A stretch of DNA of 64,000 nt from UBA2588 sp964343075 (GTDB lineage: Bacteria; Chloroflexota; Dehalococcoidia; Lucifugimonadales; UBA3495): NCBI GenBank assembly GCA_964343075.1, contig CAYFGT010000003.1:49021-113020 (forward strand). Direction: 5' to 3'. This document shows, piece after piece, positions 1 to 8,784 of this stretch. The notes beneath the pieces are model-generated. The model ran no database searches. It had not been told where the DNA came from and was given only the letters and a program-made list of their open reading frames with translations. Position 1 is the stretch's first letter, and every line of letters starts with the position of its first letter. Position numbers and translations under genes: made by a program.

Positions 1-357
1 AAACAAAGAGCCGGAAGGATAGTTAATGTGTCATCAGTTGTTGGGTTGTCGGGTAACCCAGGGCAAACTAATTATGCCGCATCAAAAGCCGGCCTAGTAG
101 GGTTCACTAAAGCGTTGGCTCGAGAAGTTGCATCTAGAAATATTACTGTTAATGCTTTGGCTCCAGGTTTTATATCTAGTGGTGGGATGGTTGATGAATT
201 GTCCGAAGAATCTAAATCCGCTATTTTGAAGAGAATTCCTATGGGAAGATTCGGTACAGTGGACGAAGTTGCAGAATCCTGTCTGTTTTTGTGTAGTGAG
301 CAAGCAAGCTACATTACCGGCCAAGTGATTACAATGGATGGCGGAATGATTGCTTGA
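1..357 (+). CDS. fabG: 3-oxoacyl-ACP reductase-like SDR, 5' end missing
   Basis: The open frame runs in from the first base, so only the last 118 residues of a short-chain dehydrogenase are present. The catalytic region is visible: a SS...YxxxK pattern (NVSS, then NYAASKAG), followed by NALAPGFI and a C-terminal TGQVITMDGGM stretch. Together these are typical of FabG, which reduces 3-ketoacyl-ACP with NADPH in fatty acid elongation. The nucleotide-binding N-terminus lies outside the window, so a different SDR substrate cannot be excluded. The GTG at 28 is internal and is not a start. It is followed 52 bases later by an MFS gene on the same strand. Confidence 0.8.
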   Translation, partial: KQRAGRIVNVSSVVGLSGNPGQTNYAASKAGLVGFTKALAREVASRNITVNALAPGFISSGGMVDELSEESKSAILKRIPMGRFGTVDEVAESCLFLCSEQASYITGQVITMDGGMIA

Positions 358-409
358 TATTGCAAGATCTAATTGTGATAATATCCCTAGAGTACAGATA
401 GGGGATTAA

Positions 410-1780
410 ATGAAAATAAATAGTACAAGAATTAAAGGTCTTCCTTTTGGCATTCATTACAGTTGGCTCATTGTATTTGCTTTGTCTGTTGTACAAATAT
501 TTGGTACCTCGATTAGCTTTTCAGCAGGAATTATGGTTGCCCCTCTCACGAATCCCGAAATAGGATTTGGTTGGAATGTTGCGCTGGTGGGGGCTGGTAT
601 AGGATTTTATTATTTGACAGGCGCAATTATGGCACCAATAACCGGGTATTTAGGAGACCGATATGGAGCCAGGAAAATGCTGTTGTGTTCTGGCTTGTTG
701 TACTTCATCAGCATGAACTTATTGGGTCAAATAAATGCAGTGTGGCAATTTTTCCTTGTTTTTGGGGTGATGCTTGCAATGACACAATCATTAGCAATGG
801 TTCCTCTCATGGCCACTATTAGTGGGTGGTTTAAACAAAAACTTGGCATAGGAATAGGGATATTATATGCGGCAGGCGGTATAGGAGCGGCAGCGTTTGC
901 ACCCATTGTAGGGACCTCGATAGAATCGTTTGGATGGAATGTTACTTTTATGGTTCTGGGCTGCTTAGGTGGAGGGGTATTATTGTCATTGTTGGTAATA
1001 GTCCGTAATCACCCTTCAGATCTTGGTCTTAGTCCATACGGTAGTGAGCCTGGCACAATTACCAGAAAACCTACAGCCGAAGAAAAAGCACTAAATAAGA
1101 TAAAAGCTAAGGTGTTCAATAAAGAAGTCCGAAAAACCACTCCATTTTGGTACTTACCAATGATCCACGGGTTTGGATGTGCGGGCCACGGAGTGATTCT
1201 TATATATATATTACCTTTTGCGATCCATCGTGGCGTATTTGAATCGTTGGGAGCCGCTGGCACTATATTGACAGTATTGTCTCTTGTAAGCATAGTGAGC
1301 CGTCTCACTGCCCCAATACTTGCAGAATCGTTTGGGACTCGGAAAATGATGTTTATAAGCCTTTTGATACAGGGTTCGACAGTTTTCTGGTTAATGTTTG
1401 CTGGTGATGCTTGGGCGTTTTATGTGTTTGCCGCCGTATTCGGTTTAGGATTTGGAGCGGAATGGACAGCATATATAGTTATCAACAAGCAATATTATGG
1501 CGATGGTCCTATGGGACATGTGTATGGTGTTGAACAAGCCGGAGCATTATTAGGACATGCGGTTGCTACAATTTTGTGTGGTATGTTACTAGGTCTATTT
1601 AACTTGTATTTCGATGCCGGTATTTCTTTTATGATGATATTCGTTGTCTCTATATTATTTAATGTCTGTGGTTTGGTGTTTATATTGTTATTGCAAGATA
1701 CAAGCGAAGTAATCATTCCTGATTGGGAGAATAAGGTACATGTTCAGGATATGAATCCTTTAATCGACGGAACAGACTAG
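410..1780 (+). CDS. MFS transporter, monocarboxylate/oxalate-antiporter type
   Basis: A 456-residue protein with twelve hydrophobic segments and the MFS loop motif GDRYGARK between helices 2 and 3. A charged central loop (about residues 215-240) separates the two six-helix halves. The GATW-like first half and the closing acidic tail resemble the OFA/monocarboxylate carriers that move small organic acids across the cytoplasmic membrane. The exact substrate cannot be read from the sequence. An AGGGGA ribosome site precedes ATG 410. The stop abuts the next gene (1782), suggesting co-transcription. Confidence 0.75.
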   Translation: MKINSTRIKGLPFGIHYSWLIVFALSVVQIFGTSISFSAGIMVAPLTNPEIGFGWNVALVGAGIGFYYLTGAIMAPITGYLGDRYGARKMLLCSGLLYFISMNLLGQINAVWQFFLVFGVMLAMTQSLAMVPLMATISGWFKQKLGIGIGILYAAGGIGAAAFAPIVGTSIESFGWNVTFMVLGCLGGGVLLSLLVIVRNHPSDLGLSPYGSEPGTITRKPTAEEKALNKIKAKVFNKEVRKTTPFWYLPMIHGFGCAGHGVILIYILPFAIHRGVFESLGAAGTILTVLSLVSIVSRLTAPILAESFGTRKMMFISLLIQGSTVFWLMFAGDAWAFYVFAAVFGLGFGAEWTAYIVINKQYYGDGPMGHVYGVEQAGALLGHAVATILCGMLLGLFNLYFDAGISFMMIFVVSILFNVCGLVFILLLQDTSEVIIPDWENKVHVQDMNPLIDGTD

Positions 1781-1781
1781 C

Positions 1782-2417
1782 ATGAAAGATCGATTGGAAC
1801 ACTTTGTATCTGATAGTCTAGCTGCAGGTCTAACTAAGGAAGAAGTAGCAAGAGCTTTGACGGAGGCTGGCTGGAATCAAGAGGCGGTCTCTCACGCTTT
1901 GGCTTTATTTTCGGATGTTCAATTCGCAGTACCCGTACCGGCACCCAAAAGTGAATTTCATGCAAAAGAAGCGTTTCAATATTTAGTTTCTTTTATTACC
2001 TTATATATATCTGCTTTTAGTTTCGCTGCGTTGTTATATGCGTTCATAGACTTAGCGTTTTATGATCCTGGGGATTATGGAATGCCGGGCTCCGGCATTC
2101 CAATGGCTATTGCAGCGTTGATGGTGGCGTACCCAGTGTATCTTTACTTTACGTGGAGGTTATTCAAAGAAGAGAAGCAAGATTTTTCTAGAAACACTTC
2201 AAACGTGGGTAGATGGCTAACCTACATAACGTTAGCTGTTACAGCCTCCGTGATTATTGGTGACTTAATTGCTTTGATATTTACCTTCCTTACCGGAGGA
2301 TTAGCTCTTCGCTTCGTATTGAAAGTCTTAGTTGTATTGATCATTACTGGCACCATATTTTTATTTTATAGGTGGCGACTAAAGCAAGGAGAAGATCGTG
2401 AAACTGTCAGTATTTGA
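1782..2417 (+). CDS. DUF5671-type membrane protein
   Basis: A 211-residue protein. The first 45 residues form a soluble helical hairpin with the pattern GLTKEEVARALTEAGW, seen in front of DUF5671 domains. The rest has four to five membrane segments, the first carrying the family-like AFQYLVSFITLYISAFSFAALLY pattern in part (residues about 65-85). Its function is unknown. It starts one base after the MFS gene and its 3' end overlaps the next gene by 20 bases, so the three are probably one transcript and the next protein may be its partner. Confidence 0.6.
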   Translation: MKDRLEHFVSDSLAAGLTKEEVARALTEAGWNQEAVSHALALFSDVQFAVPVPAPKSEFHAKEAFQYLVSFITLYISAFSFAALLYAFIDLAFYDPGDYGMPGSGIPMAIAALMVAYPVYLYFTWRLFKEEKQDFSRNTSNVGRWLTYITLAVTASVIIGDLIALIFTFLTGGLALRFVLKVLVVLIITGTIFLFYRWRLKQGEDRETVSI

Positions 2418-2853
2418 GGTTAGCCCAAAAACCCTTGCTATAGTTGTTACAGCTGTTGTTATCGCTAGCATTGGTTATGGTGTGTTTCTGGCAGAGCCAT
2501 GGCAGAGTCGTGCTATCAATACAGATATCCAGAGGATTGATGATTTGGATGAGATTGACCGAAGTATCAAGGAGTACTGGAGAGTTAAAGGTGAATTACC
2601 TGTGACATTAGATGATCTGGATAAAGGAGACTATTTTGTTTCTGAAGAGCAGAGGACTGATCCAGATGGCCTGCGGTACGGATACACCCGGCTCGAAAGT
2701 AAATCTTACGAATTATGCTCAGAATTTTATTTGGATTCTGATGAGAGTATTATGGAGGACTGGCGTGGAGACGAATGGGACCATCCACGTGGATATCATT
2801 GTTTTCAGTTTGATGATTTAGACCCATTTATCGGTAGTTCGACCATCAGATGA
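2398..2853 (+). CDS. Membrane-anchored pseudopilin-like protein
   Basis: A 151-residue protein starting at GTG 2398, with AAGGAG at a good distance inside the preceding gene. One N-terminal membrane helix (about residues 12-30) is followed by an acidic exported domain. Residues 40-110 follow the layout of pseudopilin-like domains: a helix with DI.RIDDLDEI, then GELPVTLDDL, DPDG, and a YELCSEF strand. It lacks an obvious prepilin peptidase site, so it is not a classic pilin. It overlaps the DUF5671 gene, which suggests translational coupling and joint action. The function is not known. Confidence 0.55.
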   Translation: MKLSVFEVSPKTLAIVVTAVVIASIGYGVFLAEPWQSRAINTDIQRIDDLDEIDRSIKEYWRVKGELPVTLDDLDKGDYFVSEEQRTDPDGLRYGYTRLESKSYELCSEFYLDSDESIMEDWRGDEWDHPRGYHCFQFDDLDPFIGSSTIR

Positions 2854-4333
2854 AGTTGGTTCTTAGAATCTCAGCACAGAATAATAAAGCCATACTGCCA
2901 CTCCGGTCGTCATATCCAGACACCGCTGGTCTTAAATAGTAAGATTCTAAGTCTGGCTGGAGACCTGTATTGAAACAGGCATCAGTGACGTTACCTTCAT
3001 GATCGACTCTACTTCGTAGGAAGTGCCACGCTCCTTCTATTATCGGGTCTACTGAATCGTCTAGTATGCCAAGAGCTTTACCTCTTAGTGCGGCATAACC
3101 AATTATGCATGTAGTGGTGAATTCAAGGTAAGTGTTTGGGAGATCCATGACTTGATGAAATCCTCCCGAGATATCTTGGAACTTTTTGATCTGATTGAAG
3201 AATGTAAGGAATTGATTAAGGATAACTGAGTACATGGGTCTGGTTTGCGGAACATAAGTCAAGTATTGACTCAATCCTAATATAGCAAAACCATTTCCAC
3301 GACTCCAGAAATATGGAGAAGATTGAGAATGCCAGAATAATCCATTTTCTTGCTGCAAGTGGATCAATTCATAAAAAGAGTCCAATATATCTAAGTATGA
3401 TACAGTGTCATGTTTTTCAAATGCTCTACCTAATATCGCTGATGAGTAAAACATGTCCTCTGTTCGCACTGTAGGGTCACAAGGTATGGGTGGACCATCG
3501 TTGATATTAAATTGATAAGTATTGGCTGCTTCGTCGAGTAGCTGATTCCATTTGTCATTGCCTAGCATGCTGCTTAAATCATAAGCCCATATAGCCGATG
3601 CTAGATTAGCGCCTGTGGGGTCAACACCGAATGGTTTTTGCTCTCCTAGAGGGCTGTTGGAAAGCATTTGGTCCAATTCTTTGGCTATATTGTTTGGTCC
3701 CTCCATCTGTTGGGCTATGTGCAAGCAAGCATAAACCCCTACTCCTTGGGTGTAATTAACCAGGGTTAAGTCGTTTCCGTAAACTTTCATTAGATCCTTT
3801 GCCAGTTCTTGCGGTGTTCTTTTTAATTTGTGTATGATATCTAACCTTGATGAAGACCGAGGGAGGTTGAGGGCTTGTTCAATATGTGAGCAGATTTCTT
3901 GGATTTGGTTTGTACAGGTAACTACTGGTACGTTTACGATAGACTTTAATGAGAAGGATTCAGTGCTACTGATCAAGATAGCGTCAGGTACGTGATTACT
4001 TATTCGTTTGTATAAATACTTTTCAATTACATTATCTTCAAAATAAAAATTGGATAAATCGGAGTTGAAATCGAAACGTAAGGTATTGTCGGGAACTATT
4101 AAAATCGTCGTAACGGACGATCCATATTTGGTTATGATTGATTCAGCAGCGGTTTGAATTTCTAGAGTGCGGCTTGACTGTGTTTCGGTTACTATGATGA
4201 GGATTGACGGTTCATTACCAGTTTCGTAAAGATCGGTACGGAACTCCCAGCCAGTTAGTGGCTCTAACGATGAAGTGCTTCCCCAATAGATAGCTTCCCA
4301 TGAGTTTAAATGGATCGAGTGTAAATTGCTCAT
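2846..4333 (-). CDS. GH88/GH105-like hydrolase with extra N-terminal domain
   Basis: A 495-residue protein. From about residue 165 onward it looks like an (alpha/alpha)6 barrel of the unsaturated glucuronyl/rhamnogalacturonyl hydrolase families. RTEDMFYSSAILGRA (about 290-304) corresponds to the WxDDxFM catalytic-acid motif, and YFWSRGNGFAILGL and SGGFHQV follow in the usual order. The first 160 residues form a separate alpha/beta region that I do not recognise. No signal peptide is visible, so it probably acts inside the cell on imported unsaturated sugars. It lies 18 bases downstream of a metallo-hydrolase gene and overlaps the opposite-strand gene by 8 bases at its 3' end. Confidence 0.65.
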   Translation of the reverse strand: MSNLHSIHLNSWEAIYWGSTSSLEPLTGWEFRTDLYETGNEPSILIIVTETQSSRTLEIQTAAESIITKYGSSVTTILIVPDNTLRFDFNSDLSNFYFEDNVIEKYLYKRISNHVPDAILISSTESFSLKSIVNVPVVTCTNQIQEICSHIEQALNLPRSSSRLDIIHKLKRTPQELAKDLMKVYGNDLTLVNYTQGVGVYACLHIAQQMEGPNNIAKELDQMLSNSPLGEQKPFGVDPTGANLASAIWAYDLSSMLGNDKWNQLLDEAANTYQFNINDGPPIPCDPTVRTEDMFYSSAILGRAFEKHDTVSYLDILDSFYELIHLQQENGLFWHSQSSPYFWSRGNGFAILGLSQYLTYVPQTRPMYSVILNQFLTFFNQIKKFQDISGGFHQVMDLPNTYLEFTTTCIIGYAALRGKALGILDDSVDPIIEGAWHFLRSRVDHEGNVTDACFNTGLQPDLESYYLRPAVSGYDDRSGSMALLFCAEILRTNFI

Positions 4334-4351
4334 TTGGTCTCCAGTGATATG

Positions 4352-5113
4352 CTATTTTTGAACTATATTAATATTGACGGGTCTTTGGGCATGGACAGTG
4401 AACGTCAATGAAACTGATCCGCCACCATCCGTACTGTTGATGACCTCTATATTCTCCGGACCCTCTAAGTATTTAATGTCCCCGTCTGAAAAGGAGAAAG
4501 GTCTGTCATGCCCCGGATAAAAAGTGTTGGATGTATCGATCATTTTTTCAACACTGTTTTGGGCGTCGTTAACATCCCAAAAAACGTTGTAAGGTAACTT
4601 ACGAAGGACTGTTCCGCTGTCAGGTAGTGCATCTCCTGCTATAAGGATTGATTCACCACCTAGATCGGCTAGGACACTGATATGCCCTTTGGTGTGACCT
4701 GGTGTTTCAATTACCCTAACACCTTCAACTATCTTATCCCCGTCACTTACTAATTCCAAATTCATCTTTTCTAACATGTCCGCTATGTATTTGACGGTGG
4801 CATGATCCTGTGGCTTGGGATCCCTAGCGTAGTCATATTCGATGGGATTAACAAGGATCCTAGAATTTGGGAACATATCTGTATTTTGGCAATGGTCCCA
4901 ATGCAAATGTGTGAGTAGCACTATATCTATATCGTTAGGCTCAAGATCCAAATCCGCTAGTTGTTTGTGTAATAATCCTCGCCTGGACCCTGGACCTGTG
5001 TCTACCAAAATCCGAGTGCCGTCAACCGTTATAAGAGAGTTGGTTGAATATCCAAATGAACCTTGATCTGAGTTTAGAGCGAATCCATAGGTTAATACGT
5101 CTAGATTGATCAT
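4352..5113 (-). CDS. Metallo-beta-lactamase-fold hydrolase (lactonase-like)
   Basis: A 253-residue protein with the binuclear zinc signature HLHWDH at residues 69-74, followed by TPGHTKGHISV and a single-Asp GD motif and a late YPGHDRP. The order and spacing resemble the N-acyl-homoserine-lactonase-like branch of the MBL fold, but quorum-lactone activity is not implied by fold alone. It is the first gene of a two-gene minus-strand unit with the GH88/105-like protein, so an ester or lactone of a sugar acid would be a reasonable substrate class (inference). A GGAGGTAAC ribosome site lies upstream of the ATG. Confidence 0.75.
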   Translation of the reverse strand: MINLDVLTYGFALNSDQGSFGYSTNSLITVDGTRILVDTGPGSRRGLLHKQLADLDLEPNDIDIVLLTHLHWDHCQNTDMFPNSRILVNPIEYDYARDPKPQDHATVKYIADMLEKMNLELVSDGDKIVEGVRVIETPGHTKGHISVLADLGGESILIAGDALPDSGTVLRKLPYNVFWDVNDAQNSVEKMIDTSNTFYPGHDRPFSFSDGDIKYLEGPENIEVINSTDGGGSVSLTFTVHAQRPVNINIVQK

Positions 5114-5215
5114 CTACTGTTACCTCCAGATTGACTATGATTGATGATTATAACATTTGCGAGGATCAGTAAATTGATAAATGATTGATAAACCAGGTAA
5201 TAAAGTTAAGACATT

Positions 5216-5249
5216 TTGTTTTTGTTTTTTAAAACACATATGATAGAAT
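5216..5249 (+). promoter_or_regulatory. Probable promoter of the pyr operon
   Basis: TTGTTT at 5216-5221 and TATGAT at 5239-5244 are 17 bases apart. A second register, TTGTTT 5222-5227 with TAGAAT 5244-5249, is also possible. Transcription would begin near 5251-5256, giving a leader of roughly 115 bases before pyrB. The region is T- and A-rich. An eight-codon mini-ORF (ATG 5260, MVSKWLY then TAG) sits at the start of the leader. Confidence 0.5.
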
Positions 5250-5339
5250 ACTTGGTTAGATGGTGAGTAAGTGGCTATATTAGGAAAGACATCACATATT
5301 GTAAACCGGATACAAAAAACCGACGGTGAGACGTTGCTG

Positions 5340-5367
5340 AATCCCCTTTTTAAAGGGGATTTTTTTT
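5340..5367 (+). terminator. Leader terminator/attenuator of the pyr operon
   Basis: AATCCCCTTT at 5340-5349 pairs perfectly with AAAGGGGATT at 5352-5361, and an eight-base T run follows (5360-5367). This is a textbook intrinsic terminator, but it stands only five bases in front of the pyrB ATG (5372), downstream of a plausible promoter. The 3' arm holds the only good Shine-Dalgarno for pyrB (AAGGGGA). It therefore looks like an attenuator that can stop transcription or hide the ribosome site. The regulator (PyrR, coupled translation or polymerase speed) cannot be decided from the sequence. Confidence 0.75.
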
Positions 5368-5371
5368 AGCC

Positions 5372-6328
5372 ATGGATAATAATCGCAATAGGCACATGCT
5401 TGATCTAGACCAACTATCTAAGGTCCAAATTGAAGAACTGCTCGGTTCTGCTTTGAAATATAAAGACATCTTGCAACGCGACATGAAAAAGCAAGACGAA
5501 CTCAGAGGGAAAATAGTTGTCACATTGTTTTATGAGGCCAGCACGAGGACAAGGATGTCTTTTGAAGAAGCAGGTAAGATACTAGGATCTGATGTTATCA
5601 ATGTGTCGGCGAGTGGGAGCAGTGTAGAAAAAGGTGAATCTTTGGTCAATACTGCTAAAACGATAGAAGCAATGAATGTGGATGTGGTGATCATTAGGCA
5701 CCCCCATTCAGGAGCACCATACATCCTTGCCGAACAGTTTGAATCTGCTTCAGTTATCAATGCGGGAGATGGAACGCACGCCCATCCAACGCAAGCATTG
5801 CTAGATTTATTCACTATCTTAGATCATGTTGATTCTATTCAAGGGCTGAAGGTCGCGATAGTAGGCGACGTGATTCATAGCCGCGTAGCTAGATCCAATA
5901 TCCATGGTCTCCTCAAGTTAGGAGCAAACGTGGTTTTGTGTGGGCCGTCAACGCTTTTGCCCAAATCAACACCATGGTCAGAATATTATGAATCACAAGG
6001 CAGTCTGGATCTTGTGACCGATTTGGATGAAGCATTAAATAAGGCTGATGTAGTAATGACATTGAGATTGCAGAATGAACGCCAGTTATCGGGCTATATC
6101 CCTAGTGAACGAGAATACATTGCTAAATGGCAAATAAATTCTGAGAGTATAGGAAGGAACTGTCCAGATGCATGGATAATGCATCCTGGGCCTATGAACG
6201 AAGGCATAGAAATAAGTGAATCCGTTGCAAAAGGTCCGAAATCTCTAATCCAAGAACAGGTTGAAAATGGAGTTGCTATTAGGATGGCCGTTCTCAAATC
6301 GGTCTGTGATATAAGGAGTGGGATATGA
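5372..6328 (+). CDS. pyrB: Aspartate carbamoyltransferase catalytic chain
   Basis: A 318-residue enzyme that joins carbamoyl phosphate to L-aspartate, the first committed step of UMP synthesis. The carbamoyl-phosphate loop STRTRMSFE is at residues 57-65, followed by HPHSGAP, DGTHAHPTQALLDLFTI and the aspartate-side MHPGPMNEGIEI near the C-terminus. Its length is normal for the bacterial catalytic chain. No pyrI regulatory chain is nearby, so allosteric control of the E. coli type is unlikely. The gene opens the operon behind an attenuator-like hairpin, and its TGA overlaps the pyrC ATG by four bases. Confidence 0.96.
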   Translation: MDNNRNRHMLDLDQLSKVQIEELLGSALKYKDILQRDMKKQDELRGKIVVTLFYEASTRTRMSFEEAGKILGSDVINVSASGSSVEKGESLVNTAKTIEAMNVDVVIIRHPHSGAPYILAEQFESASVINAGDGTHAHPTQALLDLFTILDHVDSIQGLKVAIVGDVIHSRVARSNIHGLLKLGANVVLCGPSTLLPKSTPWSEYYESQGSLDLVTDLDEALNKADVVMTLRLQNERQLSGYIPSEREYIAKWQINSESIGRNCPDAWIMHPGPMNEGIEISESVAKGPKSLIQEQVENGVAIRMAVLKSVCDIRSGI

Positions 6329-7686
6329 GTACACGGAGTATTCTGCTGAAAAATGGAAGGATAATTGACCCGGTTCACAATATGGATCAAGTAGGTGATG
6401 TTTTAATCCAAGATAATTTGATTCAGTCAGTCGGTGGTACGGTTGAAATGGAAGCTACTGCTGACTTAGTCCAAATCTCTGCGGAAGGATTAATTGTTTG
6501 TCCGGGGTTTGTAGATTTACACGCCCATCTCAGAGAACCAGGACAAGAATATAAGGAAACGATCAAGACGGGTACGAAAGCAGCTGTAAAGGGAGGATTC
6601 ACTTCGGTGTGTGCGATGCCAAATACCGAACCGGCTATTGATAGCCCGTCAATGATCGAATTCGTGAAAATGAAAAGTGCTTTGGACGGGGCGTGCAGAG
6701 TCTTCCCGATTGGTGCAGTCACAAAGGAACGTAAGGGCAAATCTATAGTAGATTTTCTTGAAATGCATTCTGTAGGAGCTGTGGCGTTTAGTGACGATGG
6801 AGATCCTGTTTATGATTCTGAAATAATGCGTCTTGCCCTTGAATACGTGGGGCCCATTGATGTTCCTATCATGAATCATTGCCAAGATCTGTGTGTCGCT
6901 CCCAAAGGAGTTATGGCTGAAGGAAAAGTTTCAGAATTGTTGGGACTGAAAGGGATACCAAATTCAGTAGAAGACATAATGGTGGCGCGTGATATCGCAT
7001 TGTGCAAAGCTACCGGAAGTAAAGTTCATATTTCTCATGTTAGTTCAGCTGGCTCGGTTGACTTGATTAGATTAGCAAAAGAACAGGGAATCAATATCAC
7101 GAGTGAAGTGTGTCCGCATCATTTGACACTCACAGACCAATCTGTCCTTACTGACGCAGGCCACTATACCGCTAGTCCCGGAAACGCGTACGATACAAAT
7201 TCGAAGATGTATCCTCCTCTTAGGCCAAGATCAGATGTAGAGGCCTTGATTGAAGGTCTAAAAGAAGGTGTAATTGATTGTATAGCTACAGATCATGCTC
7301 CGCATGATGTGGTGAGTAAGAAAACCACGTTTGACAATGCCGCCTTTGGGATTAGCGTATTTGAAACTGCTATTGGTTCGTTGTTGGGCTTGGTTCACGA
7401 CAATAGATTGTCTCTGCCTAAGATGGTAGAGGCTTTGACGAAGGGTCCATGTAGTGTGTTGGGGCGCTCTTTTGACCAATATAAAAGTCTACGGCAAGGA
7501 ACTGTAGCTGATATTGTACTGATCAATCCAAACACCTCATGGGTGGTTGACACTGAAAAGTTTGAGTCCAAGGGCAAAAACACACCCCTCCATGGTAAGA
7601 CGTTACAAGGACGGGTAGTCTTGACCATGGTTGACGGTGAAATTGTATTTAATGAGTTGGGCGCTGATGAAAGGAGAAACGGGTAA
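6325..7686 (+). CDS. pyrC: Dihydroorotase
   Basis: A 453-residue amidohydrolase that closes carbamoyl aspartate to dihydroorotate. The metal site is shown by DLHAHLREPGQEYKE near residue 65, then CAMPNTEP, HISHVSS, SEVCPHHLTLT and the late catalytic ATDHAPH. The length and the HLREPG motif place it in the class I (Bacillus/Aquifex-type) dihydroorotases rather than the shorter E. coli type. Members of this class often act with aspartate carbamoyltransferase, which fits the four-base overlap with pyrB. carA begins three bases after its stop. Confidence 0.95.
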   Translation: MSTRSILLKNGRIIDPVHNMDQVGDVLIQDNLIQSVGGTVEMEATADLVQISAEGLIVCPGFVDLHAHLREPGQEYKETIKTGTKAAVKGGFTSVCAMPNTEPAIDSPSMIEFVKMKSALDGACRVFPIGAVTKERKGKSIVDFLEMHSVGAVAFSDDGDPVYDSEIMRLALEYVGPIDVPIMNHCQDLCVAPKGVMAEGKVSELLGLKGIPNSVEDIMVARDIALCKATGSKVHISHVSSAGSVDLIRLAKEQGINITSEVCPHHLTLTDQSVLTDAGHYTASPGNAYDTNSKMYPPLRPRSDVEALIEGLKEGVIDCIATDHAPHDVVSKKTTFDNAAFGISVFETAIGSLLGLVHDNRLSLPKMVEALTKGPCSVLGRSFDQYKSLRQGTVADIVLINPNTSWVVDTEKFESKGKNTPLHGKTLQGRVVLTMVDGEIVFNELGADERRNG

Positions 7687-7689
7687 TTT

Positions 7690-8784
7690 ATGAATCGTTA
7701 CTTGGTACTAGAAGATGGGTCAATGTTTTCAGGAATTGGTTTTGGAGGGCATTCAGAAACTAGTGGAGAAATGGTCTTCAATACGACTATGACGGGGTAT
7801 CAAGAAGTGCTGACGGACCCATCCTATGCAGGTCAAATCGTCAATATGACTTATCCTCTCATTGGAAACTACGGAATAAATGCTTCTGATTCAGAATCAT
7901 CTCGAATACAAGTATCAGGCATGGTCGTGAGGGAATTATGCGACATGCCTAGCCATTCACTCAGTGTTGAAACACTGGATAATTTTATGAGGATGCAAGA
8001 CATACCTGGAATAAGGAACCTTGACACGAGATCTATAGCTAAACGCATTCGTACGAGTGGTGTAATGAGAGGGTTATTAACAGATAACTCAGACGTTGCG
8101 GCAGGGTTGCATCGTCTAAAATCAATGGAAGCTTACGGAGATACAAACTTCGTAAATGGTGTGAGTACTGACAAGGTCACTCCAATTGAAGGAGGTCACA
8201 TTAATGCCGATAGCCCTAGGATTGTTATAAGTGACTGTGGTGTTAAGAACAATATTATTAGGATGTTAAATTCCCGTGGATGCGAAGTTATATCAGTCCC
8301 TGACGACACTGATTATCAAGACATTTTAAGACTCGAGCCTGATGGATTATTGGTGTCTCCTGGTCCGGGAGATCCTAAACTATTGGAATATATAGGTGAT
8401 AACATCCGCCAATTACTGGATAAAATGCCGATTATGGGGATATGTTTGGGCCATCAAATCATCGCAGAAAGTTTGGGTGCAAAGACGTTTAAACTTAAAT
8501 TTGGCCACCGTGGTGGAAACCATCCAGTCCAAGACCTTCGGACGAATAAAGTATATATAACTGCTCAAAATCACGGATACGCAGTAGATCCTCAATCTCT
8601 ACCTGATCAATTGAAGGTTTCGCACATCAATTTGAACGATGGTACAGTCGAAGGATTAGTACATGCCCACTTACCTTTGTTTACGATTCAATACCACTCC
8701 GAAGCATCTCCGGGTCCAATGGACAACATGTATCTGTTCGATCAATTTGTGAATTCTGTTCGCTACGCAAAGGAGAATGCGTAA
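7690..8784 (+). CDS. carA: Carbamoyl-phosphate synthase small (glutaminase) chain
   Basis: A 364-residue glutamine amidotransferase subunit. The N-terminal domain has the family sequences GETSGEMVFNTTMTGYQE (in part) and DPSYAGQIVNMTYP. The class I glutaminase domain has SPGPGDP, the nucleophile Cys252 in GICLGHQ, and the YHSEASPGP histidine-glutamate pair. It supplies ammonia to the large chain, which is separated from it here by a 132-residue unknown gene. Its length is close to the family norm. Confidence 0.95.
   Translation: MNRYLVLEDGSMFSGIGFGGHSETSGEMVFNTTMTGYQEVLTDPSYAGQIVNMTYPLIGNYGINASDSESSRIQVSGMVVRELCDMPSHSLSVETLDNFMRMQDIPGIRNLDTRSIAKRIRTSGVMRGLLTDNSDVAAGLHRLKSMEAYGDTNFVNGVSTDKVTPIEGGHINADSPRIVISDCGVKNNIIRMLNSRGCEVISVPDDTDYQDILRLEPDGLLVSPGPGDPKLLEYIGDNIRQLLDKMPIMGICLGHQIIAESLGAKTFKLKFGHRGGNHPVQDLRTNKVYITAQNHGYAVDPQSLPDQLKVSHINLNDGTVEGLVHAHLPLFTIQYHSEASPGPMDNMYLFDQFVNSVRYAKENA

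Noticed and set aside
5315..5340. PyrR-binding hairpin in the pyr leader
   Set aside because: A CGGTGA hexamer matches the loop consensus, but the flanking bases do not pair as required; kept only as a remark in the attenuator finding.
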